In this document: one piece after another, positions 1-8,600 of the stretch
Layout of the letters: every line of letters starts with the position of its first letter
Numbering within the stretch: position 1 is the stretch's first letter
Virus record (IMG/VR): IMGVR_UViG_3300010354_000475
Coordinates: 1-28,062 of that record
DNA from: a virus
Length of the DNA: 28,062 nt
Direction: 5' to 3' (one strand)
The notes under the pieces: generated by a model
What the model was told of the DNA's origin: nothing
The model's database searches: none
The model's input: only the letters and a program-made list of their open reading frames with translations
Position numbers and translations under genes: made by a program

Positions 1-52
1 CGAATGAAACTATAGTTCTTCGAAATATTTCGTGATAGTAATATTCAAACAT
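1..52 (-). CDS. 15: gp15-like proximal tail sheath stabiliser, N-terminal fragment
   Basis: This is the start of the next gene after gp14; only 17 codons fall in the window, reading MFEYYYHEIFRRTIVSF. A start of this type, aromatic-rich and then IxRRT, is what I recall for gp15 of T4-like cyanophages, and gp15 follows gp14 in the T4 order. In T4, gp15 caps the tail at the head-proximal end, stabilises the contractile sheath and provides the joining surface for the neck. The ATG at 52-50 has a good Shine-Dalgarno sequence, AAGAGG (minus strand, 63-58), five bases upstream, and lies 13 bases after the gp14 stop. The identification rests on a short fragment plus gene order, so the call is probable rather than certain. 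Confidence 0.75.
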   Translation of the reverse strand, partial: MFEYYYHEIFRRTIVSF

Positions 53-65
53 TGTAACCTCTTAA

Positions 66-581
66 TTATGGATTTCCAAAAGGATTTTGTTCACTAAAAT
101 CTAAAATTTCGTCTGCTTCTTCTTCAATAATATCATTTTGGGCAAATTTACCCCTTGCATTCAATTTATCTAAAGGATCTGCTAGATTGTTAGTATTTAT
201 ACTTCCAATAGCATAGATCGCTCCAGATTCAGATCCAACTATATTTTCTCCAGGTTTAAAGTTTCCAGTAATGTTTGAAACTTCAAGTATTTTGGAATTA
301 GCATTCCAAGACTTAACTCTAGCCTTAACGTTGCTAACACTTCCAGTTAATTTTTCATTATAAATGTAAGTTCCAAAACCTACCATAGTATTTGGTGGAC
401 CTATTTGAACAGTTGTTGAAGTATAACCCAATCCAGAATTTATAATCCTAATAGAACTTACAGATCCAGATCCGGAAAGAATTGCTGTAGCTGCTGCACC
501 AACACTTGAAATCCCAGTGAATGTAATTGGTGGTGGAGAACTATATCCAGATCCAGGATTTGTGACTGTAATAACTCCCAC
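66..581 (-). CDS. 14: gp14 neck protein, C-terminal part (separated from the N-terminal part by a frameshift)
   Basis: This frame holds the C-terminal 171 residues of neck protein gp14. The apparent start is a GTG that overlaps the stop of the upstream frame (TAGTG), but the frame stays open upstream and encodes a natural continuation (FVGGGGSGAKAQAV) back to the break near 636-639. I therefore read it as the tail of one gene, not a separate protein. It has two GxGY modules (GSGYSSPPPITF and GLGYTSTTVQIG), then a segment with FKPGENIVGSESGAIYA. It ends in a hydrophilic, acidic tail with KLNARGKFAQND and DFSEQNPFG, of a type I recall ending cyanophage gp14. Restoring one base gives a 468-residue gp14, well above the 256 residues of T4 gp14; the extra length is the repeat-bearing extension. 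Confidence 0.85.
   Translation of the reverse strand: MGVITVTNPGSGYSSPPPITFTGISSVGAAATAILSGSGSVSSIRIINSGLGYTSTTVQIGPPNTMVGFGTYIYNEKLTGSVSNVKARVKSWNANSKILEVSNITGNFKPGENIVGSESGAIYAIGSINTNNLADPLDKLNARGKFAQNDIIEEEADEILDFSEQNPFGNP
194..201 (-). promoter_or_regulatory. Possible internal late promoter element (TATAAATA) in gp14
   Basis: The minus strand reads TATAAATA at 201-194, an exact match to the core of T4-type late promoters, about 140 bases upstream of the gp15 start. It could give extra late transcription of gp15 and later genes. It lies inside coding sequence (AGT ATA AAT ACT, residues SINT), so in AT-rich DNA it may be chance. No other support is visible. Confidence 0.25.
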
Positions 582-1471
582 TATTCCATCCCCAATGACT
601 GCTTGTGCCTTAGCACCAGATCCACCTCCACCAACAAAGTTATTTTTGGAGCAACTGTATATCCTGCTCCTGCATTTGTGAGTTGAACTGCTTGGACACG
701 TAAAAGCTTTGGATCTGATTCACACAAATCAACGATCCCACTGATCATAACTGCGACACCAGTAGCAGTTACTCCACCTGGAGGAGCAGTAGAGAATACG
801 ACCTTTGGTGGGTCAGTATATCCAGAACCCCTATTAGTTATAGTAACGTATCTTACGCCACCATTTACAATAGATGCTGTAGCAGATGCTGTAGATCCAA
901 TACCAATCATTTGAATTGTTTGAATATACCCTTCATTTTCAATATTATCATCAATAAAGTCTATGTTAGTATCAATAACCTCATCTTCATATCTAAAGAG
1001 TTCGCAAGTTAATTCATAAACATAGTTTTTTTGAAGTTGATAGAAAGGTTTTTCGTGCTCAACATATTTTATTTCAAATAAACGGTCTCCTAATGGGAAG
1101 TAAATTAAATCACCCTCTTTAGGACGAGTTGCAAGTTTAACATCAGGCAATTTTTCCATCAAAGGTGTAATATAATTACTAAATCTTTCTTGTGAGATTA
1201 TGATTTTTAAATCATCTAATTCCTGAATACCAAACTTAGATAAAATAGTTCCTTGACCGCCATATCCATCATATGAATCAACATATGCTTCAATTGGATA
1301 TGCAAAATTAAATTCAGACTCTATAACCTCTTTTATGATAGTTCTTTCTGTTGCATATTGTCTAGGCAGATAATATACGTCAATACCATACATTCTAATA
1401 GATTCATTGATCAGGTCTTGCATTAATCCCTGTTCTGCTTTAGAACCGTTTAAGAAGAATGGATTTAGCAT
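581..1471 (-). CDS. 14: gp14 neck protein, N-terminal part
   Basis: gp14 forms the neck with gp13: the proteins bind the filled head at the portal and complete the surface that the tail attaches to. The first roughly 200 residues are the conserved core as I know it from cyanophage gp14: MLNPFFLNGSKAEQGL, then a segment with IDVYYLPRQY, YDGYGGQGTILSKFGI and LIYFPLGDRLFEIKYVEHE. After this come GxGY modules (GSGYTDPPKVVF and GAGYTVAPKIT). Up to residue 278 the sequence is sensible. The last 18 residues (from LLVEVDL) are out-of-frame translation caused by an apparent missing base near 636-639, ending at TAG. The intended protein continues in the frame that ends at 66. The start lies four bases after the gp13 stop and has no clear Shine-Dalgarno sequence, so translation is probably coupled to gp13. 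Confidence 0.92.
   Translation of the reverse strand: MLNPFFLNGSKAEQGLMQDLINESIRMYGIDVYYLPRQYATERTIIKEVIESEFNFAYPIEAYVDSYDGYGGQGTILSKFGIQELDDLKIIISQERFSNYITPLMEKLPDVKLATRPKEGDLIYFPLGDRLFEIKYVEHEKPFYQLQKNYVYELTCELFRYEDEVIDTNIDFIDDNIENEGYIQTIQMIGIGSTASATASIVNGGVRYVTITNRGSGYTDPPKVVFSTAPPGGVTATGVAVMISGIVDLCESDPKLLRVQAVQLTNAGAGYTVAPKITLLVEVDLVLRHKQSLGME
636..639 (-). other. Apparent one-base frameshift site inside gp14
   Basis: On the minus strand the sequence reads ATA ACT TTG TTG GTG GAG. Adding one T (ACT TTT GTT GGT GGA) restores a GxGY-type module (KITFVGGGGSGAKAQ) and joins the two halves of gp14 in one frame. The change falls in a short A/T run (aaa on the plus strand). The site does not match the X XXY YYZ consensus for programmed -1 slippage. 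A missed base in a homopolymer or a genuine lesion is more likely than regulated frameshifting. Confidence 0.85.
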
Positions 1472-1475
1472 TGGT

Positions 1476-2309
1476 TTATCCGATCATATCTAGAGGTGGA
1501 AGTTCATAAGTAGATGACATCTTGTCCATCAGAGTATCAATTTCTCTCTGAGCATCCTCAACAAGAGTTCTACCATCTAACTCAACTCCACCAGGAAGTT
1601 TTAATCCTCTAAATTTATTGGAAATATTATATCCCCACTGCCTTTTAATCAATGCTGTTAAGTATGGTTTTAAGAAAGAATCGTTCCAAACCTGAGTAAA
1701 ATCAGTTGGATTCATAACTTGATAACAATCAATAATTAACCACTGCCCTGGAGTTAAACTGGACCAATCGATGTCCATATATAAACGATCTTGTCTCTTG
1801 TTAAACCTTATTTGCTTCTGAGTATTTAATAACCAATCAATATCCTCAAGATATCTTTTAACCATTGAATATGTTAATAATTCAAGAGATCCCCAGTAAT
1901 AAACATCATTCAAAAATAATTGATATTTAATACTGAACATACTACTAGAAATGGAGTTAGTTCCCTCAAATTGATAAATTTTATTTACCCCAATTACATT
2001 TGATGGAACAGGTAAGTAATTACTATTCTCTTTGTAATCATACTGAGTCGTTACGGCATTAATAGTGTTACTTACTGTTGTCGTAGTAATTCCAACTTTT
2101 CCCCTACCTCTATCAATATCTTCCTGAGTTATTTGATACTTGAGATAGTTTTGAATTACACCATCAAAATGCCTTTCTTGGAAGAATTGTATGGCATCAT
2201 CAACAAGATCTTCTACTTGTTCTTGGGCAACATTTATTTCTAAAACTGGTGCCCCCAATTTTCTTAAACAATAATCTATTAGTTCTTGCCTTGAGGATGG
2301 TTGTGCCAT
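1476..2309 (-). CDS. 13: gp13 neck protein
   Basis: This 277-residue protein is gp13, which with gp14 makes the neck complex that seals the packaged head and prepares it for tail joining; T4 gp13 has 309 residues. The N-terminus MAQPSSRQELIDYCLRKLGA followed by NVAQEQVEDLVDDAIQFFQE is the helical signature I associate with gp13 of T4-like cyanophages. Further conserved-looking stretches are YLKYQITQEDIDRG, DIDWSSLTPGQWLIIDCYQ and LKPYLTALIKRQWGYN. The C-terminus is helical with GVELDGRTLVEDAQREIDTL. The start overlaps the upstream 55-residue gene by one base (TAATG), typical of translational coupling. It shows no repeat modules, unlike its partner gp14. Confidence is high from sequence and gene order. 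Confidence 0.93.
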   Translation of the reverse strand: MAQPSSRQELIDYCLRKLGAPVLEINVAQEQVEDLVDDAIQFFQERHFDGVIQNYLKYQITQEDIDRGRGKVGITTTTVSNTINAVTTQYDYKENSNYLPVPSNVIGVNKIYQFEGTNSISSSMFSIKYQLFLNDVYYWGSLELLTYSMVKRYLEDIDWLLNTQKQIRFNKRQDRLYMDIDWSSLTPGQWLIIDCYQVMNPTDFTQVWNDSFLKPYLTALIKRQWGYNISNKFRGLKLPGGVELDGRTLVEDAQREIDTLMDKMSSTYELPPLDMIG

Positions 2310-2476
2310 TATAGTTTAGATACAACTTCTTGCTGTTTTAAATATAATCTAGCATATGCTTTTGCAAAATTTCTAACGATTTCAATATCATCTATACTAT
2401 CTATATCTCTAGAGATTTTTTCATATTCGAAAAGTTTACTTATATTTTCCAATTCAATTTCCTTAGGATCAACCAT
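2309..2476 (-). CDS. Small conserved helical protein, 55 residues, function unknown
   Basis: This short gene fills the space between gp13 and the 73-residue gene. It begins MVDPKEIELENISKLFEYEK and ends YLKQQEVVSKL, and looks wholly alpha-helical and strongly charged. The start ATG (2476-2474) overlaps the stop of the upstream gene (ATGGTTGA) and has a GAGGAAA Shine-Dalgarno sequence about ten bases upstream. The stop overlaps the gp13 start (TAATG). Those two tight overlaps, the open frame from start to stop and the helical composition support a real gene. I recall short proteins with a similar FEYEKISR and AYxRLYLKQQE pattern at this place in T4-like cyanophages, but no function is known to me. 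A small virion or assembly accessory protein for the neck or baseplate is a guess from context. Confidence 0.82.
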   Translation of the reverse strand: MVDPKEIELENISKLFEYEKISRDIDSIDDIEIVRNFAKAYARLYLKQQEVVSKL

Positions 2477-2690
2477 TTGATAATTTCCTCAATAAAAATT
2501 TAATTTCATCAATATCGCCCTTTAGAGAAGTTAGATCATTCTCAATTCTTTTAATTCTTTCAACTTCACTTTCCTTAATCTGTTTCATTTTAATATAATT
2601 TTCATATTCAGAAACATTTGTGTTTATAATGGACTTTGTAGATTCATCCCTTAAAAGATGATCATGTCCTTGAACTCTACTATATTTCAT
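2469..2690 (-). CDS. Small coiled-coil protein, 73 residues, function unknown
   Basis: A 73-residue protein with an N-terminal segment MKYSRVQGHDHLLRDESTKS and a C-terminal helix of about 40 residues (from SEYENYIKMKQ through VERIKRIENDLTSLK to EIKFLLRKL) with heptad-like spacing of Ile and Leu, so a coiled coil is likely. It starts three bases after the stop of the DUF4815 gene, and its end overlaps the next small gene by eight bases. No Shine-Dalgarno sequence is evident at its start, so translation probably continues from the upstream gene. A similar small gene between the DUF4815 gene and gp13 is, as far as I recall, usual in T4-like cyanophages. A role in virion assembly is inferred only from its position among structural genes. 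Confidence 0.85.
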   Translation of the reverse strand: MKYSRVQGHDHLLRDESTKSIINTNVSEYENYIKMKQIKESEVERIKRIENDLTSLKGDIDEIKFLLRKLSNG

Positions 2691-2693
2691 AAT

Positions 2694-5600
2694 TTATGCC
2701 AACGCAATGACTCTAAGATCTCTTAGTTTTGGAGGATATACCTGGATATTTGATGTTGCAACAAGTTTAATACTGAAATATCTAAATGCTGCAAGATTAT
2801 CTATACTAAATTCATAATCCTTGAAATAGTTTTGTGAATTGCCATTACCAAAAAGATCATTATTTGCCACAAACTTATCAGGAGTTCCATTACTATTATT
2901 GATATCAATAACTTCTCCCGAAATAATTCTATTAGCATATCCTGGGAATGGATAGTAAATGGGAGTTTCAGATGGATCTTTTAGAATAGAGTAGAATGCT
3001 CTTAAATCAGAATTTCTATTGATATATCCAGCAACATATACTCTCAATGAAGTTGCAGCAACCTCTAAACTAATTGGTTTAGTTGCATAAGAGAATGCAA
3101 TAGGATCTTTGTTTAGAGTTGATGGTCTTGAATCATTTACATAATCTACAATTGGATTATTAATTCTGTTTGTAACCAGAATTGCACCAACTCTGTCAAG
3201 GTCGATAACTGGACTTAATCTATCATTTTCTGTTGTTAAGAAAGCTCTGATTTCTAAAGATTTATTTGCAGGTTGAGCAGCTAATTTAGTGGTTTCATTA
3301 ATCTTAGAGCAAATCAAGCGACTTGTGGTTGGATAGTTATCAACATTAAAATCAACTCTTTCATATCCTTGATCAACGAATGAAGGTTCGACTCCACTCA
3401 CACTTGTTGCAGAAACAGTTCTCATATCAGAAGCAACACTTGTTTTTGGTAAAGTCATTACCTGAATATTTGGTTTGATAATTTCAAATTGAATATTCTT
3501 GGTTGCTTTAACATTTGAACCACCTGCTGATTTAGAATCATAGAAATATAAACTTCCTAAAGATGGATCTCTATCTGAAGTATCAATTTTTAATTTATAG
3601 TAATCTAAACCAATTGGATTTAAAACACTAGAATCTTGTAATTCGTGGTTCTTATTAATTCTTCTCAATGAAACACCATTTAACTCATACTTATAAACAT
3701 TAGTATCTGCAAAATATGACTGAGAAGGAGTGCTATCAAAGTTTCTAGTAATGCCAGTTAATTCATTTCCAGAAACACCAGTATAACGAATAATCTCATT
3801 ATTAATGCGTACATATCCTGGTGTTGTTGCTCCTACGGATACGTTTTCAAATGTCCCAAATCCAACTGAAGAATTCAGAGGAATTGTTGAAGTTACTTCA
3901 GAAGTTGCTGCAAGATTAGAACTTAGTCTTGCAGGAGGAATATCGGATTGGACGTTTGAAATGGATACTGTATTAATTTCCGAATGCATTCCATGATTTT
4001 GGTGATTTACTTTAATATGCAATCCATCGGTAACAACTTCAATATCATTAATATAAACATCAGGAGTATAACTAAAGTTTAAGTTCGTATTAATTCCAGT
4101 ATTTTTGGTGTATCTTAAAGTGTAACCAATCCCCGTTAAAAAGTCTCCTTGAACATTATCAATAATGAGTTGATTATATGCGGTAATATTATCTACAGTA
4201 AGAAGTAGATTTCTACCTAAAGTTTGATCTCCAAGTTGATCTACTGCAAGAACATCACCTTTTTGATATCCATAACCACCAGTTCTGATTGTTGCGGCAA
4301 TCGCAACTCCAGCATTACCAGCACCATCTGTTCCTATTGTAATATCAGCAGTCGCATTCCTTCCACTCGAAGTTGAATTTGCAAGTATAACATTTTCATA
4401 TACAAATGAAGTTCCATTTGAAGGAGTATATCCAATTCCAGAATTAGTAATAGAAATACTTGCGATTGAACCCGCAGCACCGACATAATTACCAGTTGCT
4501 CCAGTAACTCTTTGAACAATAGTATTTCCTAATGCAAACTCGGGATCACTTAATGTGCTTGAAATACTTACTTTAATTTTCTTTGAAGAAATTTCAAGAG
4601 GATTATTAGCAAGAGTTGAAATTTGTTGATTATTTTCGGTCAAATCTGGATTGAAGAAACTTACATTTCCGGTTTGAACAAAAACTGCCGAATATAAGGT
4701 AAACTTAAGATCTTCAAATTGACTTGGCGTCCAAGTTGATGCATTCTGAGATTTAAACAGAACACCCACTTTACTGATATCTGGTTGATTAGCGATAATG
4801 ACTCTACCAGACTCTGGTAAAGATGCTGTTGTAATATCAACTTCACCAAGTCTAGAAATCCAAGCATAGTAATTAGTAGAATCTGATTTTAAAACTACTG
4901 CGTGCTCAGTATTTCCTTTTAGATATACTGGCGCTTCAAATTGAACTCTTGTTGCAACAGACCCATCTTCAGAAACTTGAATGTCTTCAGGATTCACGAC
5001 AATTTGACTGAATGGATATATTTCACCAGTTGGAAGACCAAGAGACATTGGCCTTAACTCAACAATTAATGGAAGAGTATCGTCTTTAGATTGCAAGAAT
5101 AGATCTATTGCTGTTACAAATCTTCCCTCTGGTGCAGTAATAGTAAATGATTGTGCCAGGGGATCAAGTCCTACTGGAGGAATCATACTATAGGAAGCAG
5201 TAGTTGAAGATTCTTTCCATTTTAAGAGGAAAGCACCAGAAGCTCCATTACCTCCGGCACCACCATCAATGCCTCCTCCTCCACCACCGCCATATGTTCC
5301 GCCGGTTCCACCATTTTTAACACAATTTGGTATTTCACCTGGTCCACCGCCGGCGCCTGCAAATTTAATACCATTTCCACCAGGCCCTCCAGTTGGACTT
5401 CCGCATCCTTCTTTATCTCTTGAGTGACCACAATTTCCACCACCTTCTCTACCAGATCCTCCACCATAACCACCTCTTAGAGTATCCGAAGAATCATATT
5501 TTCCATCTTCACCTTTTCCACCACCACCACTAGTGTCTCCACCAGATCCTTTTGATGTACTAGATCCACCAGCACCACCTCTGGCAATAATATTTTTGTT

Positions 5601-8600
5601 TACAATATAACTTGGTTGTCCATCTTCTGCTTTAACATCAGTAGTTGCTCCTCTTCCACCGGTTCCAACGATAACAGTGAGAACTTCTCCAGGAGTAACT
5701 GGAATAGTTCTAGAGCAGACACCAGCACCTGCGCCGCCTCCACCTGGCTTAGTAGATCTTCCAAATCCACCGCCACCGCCGCCACCGACGCCAGATGCTT
5801 GAACAGAAGTAACTCCACTTGGAACAGTAAATGTATAAGTTCCTGGGGTTGTGTATAACCTAAATTGCTCTATTTTATCTGAAGATGGGCTAGGTGAAGG
5901 ACTTGGTCCAGGAGAAGGTCTTGGACCGGGGGAAGGAGTTGGACCAGAAGGAGAAGGACTTGGCCCAGGTGATGGACTTGGAGATGGTGAAGGAGATGGC
6001 CCTGGTGAAGGAGATGGGGATGGAGATGGAGTAGGTTCTGGAGTAGGTTCTGGTTCTGGAGTAGGGAATGGTTCTGGTGGCTTTGGTGTTGGGGGTGCAG
6101 GAACTTCGACTCTTACTGGTTGTGAGAAATCGGTTGTTGAAGCTGGAATAGTTTGTGTTAGAGTTCCCAACTCTCTCAAACTATTCCTGAGTGTTCCGAT
6201 AGTTTCTTGAGTTGTTGTAATAGTTCCTTGAGCATAAAAAGCTGCTTCTGCTAAACTATTCAAAAGACCTGGAACAGTTGAATTTGATTGTAAACTAGAA
6301 AGTCTAAACAGTTTAGATCCTGTAGTAAATCTTGGATTGCTTGGTACACCAGAATTTGGAATGAAGAATGAAGACATCAACGTTCCAATATTATCAGTTA
6401 TTAATCTGACTTCTTGAACTATTGCAACTGCTCCGCTAGTTTTTCCAATAAGTCTCATGCCAGAGGATACATATCCATAAAAATTACCAATTGCTTGCTC
6501 TGCAAGAAGGAAAGTATCAACGTTTAAAACAGTAGACGATGAAGAATAGCTGGAAGGAATATTAGTGCTTCTATCGTATGGATTTAAACCATAAATTGAT
6601 GTTGGAGAATCGTATCTACCCTGTTTATGATTTGGTTGACACAATCTAAATCTAATAAATGCATCTGTTGAAGATGAAGAGCTGGTATCCGTTTCAACTG
6701 TTTCACCAATTCTGAATACCCCAGACTCCATTTGAATTTCAAGGAGTTTTGGAACCATAAAGCGACTTACATCTTGCCCATCAAAGAAAGCATACATTTC
6801 TGTATAAGGCTTTAACTTTCTTGAAATAATTTCAATATTTCTTGCACGACAATATGTTGCAATATCTACTGTTACAACATTAGATCCATAAGATACTGAA
6901 GTATCAGTAAAAGTAATGCGATTTGTAGAACCGGTTCTGGTAGAAGATCCAGTTTTATCAGTTGCATAAACAACATCTTGATACCACTTTCCATCTAATT
7001 CATATTTTTGCCCTCTAGATACTTCTCTAGGTGCAGAAGTGTTGGTCCATGAAGTTTCCCAAGCACCAAAAATCATTGGAGCCCATCCACTATTGCTATC
7101 CGGAGCAGACTCTAATTCAACATCAATAGTTCTTATCTCTTCCCTAATCCCTAAGTTAATGGGATCTAAAACGATAGGATCTAACCAAATATCAGAAGAT
7201 GGATTGATATCTGCAATACCTCCATAAAATGTTACTAGGTATGGAGTTACATTCTCAACTCTTGTTGCATATGGTTGTATAATTTCTTCAGTTTCAGAAT
7301 AATCTAAAGTTAAAACTCCTTTGCCAACTGTCCCAACAGATTTTCTAACGTTATTTCCAACAATAGATTGATTTGACTTATAATCAAAATCATCATTATT
7401 GAAATTGATATTACCTGCAGCATCAGTGTGACCGAGAATCAAATCGATAGAAGTTGTATAAACTGATGGTCTTAATTGAGAATTTTCAATGTCGACTGAA
7501 TTTTTAGTAATCTGAGTGGTTTTTTGAGATATTAATGTTGTAAAATTATCTACAAAGAAACCAGATTTAAATCTATCTAAACCATTTGCATCCTTAATTG
7601 TAAAGTTTGCGGTTTCAGTTTCAAGTAAAGATAGAGTTGTATAAAACTCAAGATTTTTAATCCTATCCTCAAGTTTTTTAATATCACTCATTCTATAACG
7701 CTTGTGATGCGATAAATCAATACCTGCAGTTTCGTAAGAACATAAGTATGCTGGTAGTGTAACAGTAGCAATATCTAGCGAATCTGTTAAGTTAAGAGGT
7801 GCTTTAGGGTTTTCAGAAGGATCTCCAATCAATAGTTGGAAATTACCTTCCTTAGATAAAATAATTTTATCAATCCTAGGTAAGTAATAAGAATAATCGA
7901 GAATAATATCCTCATCCGACGCTAAGATAGGTAAATTTTGATTATAAACGTTTGTGAAATTATTTGATAATGATTCAAAGGGTGATCTTGCATTCAAAGA
8001 AACAGTGTAATTTGATACTCTTGGTCTTAAATCTAAAATATTATAATTTTTAAGATTGTTTAGAGAAGGAATATCACAATAATCAAATTGCTTATAAGAA
8101 TCTACAGTTACAAAGCTTCCTGGATCTGATGGAGAGAAATCAGTAGACTCAAAAACAATCTTTAATTTCTTACGAGGCTCTCTTGCAGTTGATTTTCTAA
8201 CTATTCTACCATAGTCATAAAAAGTATCTCTTTGACCATTATCCAATGTATAACTATCAGTTATATTTCTACAATTTCCAGAATTTAAAGAATTTATAGA
8301 TGCAACTATTCCAGATTCTTTAAATTTTACAGTTTCTCCTGTAGAAAAACTAGAAGAATTTAGTGTAATGTAACTAACTGTATTGTTATTAATTTTTTCA
8401 ACTAAAATTGCTACACAGTTACTTCTTTCTCCAACAATTTCTTCACCTAAAATCATACTTGATGTTGTTACATCAGATAAACTCATTGTAATCGATGGGA
8501 GTGTAGGCGCAATAGTAGCACTATCAGTTTCAAATACTCCTAATAATTTTACAACATCTGGATAATTTAAACATATATCTTCATCATGAACTCTAGTTCC

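Noticed and set aside
581-640. Programmed -1 ribosomal frameshift producing two gp14 forms
   Set aside because: No X XXY YYZ slippery heptamer at ACT TTG TTG and no obvious stem-loop just downstream. A base error or mutation explains the break more simply, though it is not excluded.
5222-5818. Two extra minus-strand frames across the glycine-rich region
   Set aside because: Out-of-frame readings of Gly codon repeats, rich in Val, Glu and Leu. The main frame runs through without a break.
5884-6110. CRISPR-like or minisatellite repeat array
   Set aside because: Units are short, imperfect, without spacers, and in frame as Pro/Ser/Gly codons.
5851-6210. Plus-strand open frame of 119 codons, rich in Gly and Asp/Glu (GEGLGPGEG-type repeat)
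   Set aside because: It is the antisense of the Pro/Ser codon repeats of the DUF4815 protein. The strong minus-strand coding signal explains it, and no ribosome site or flanking gene supports it.
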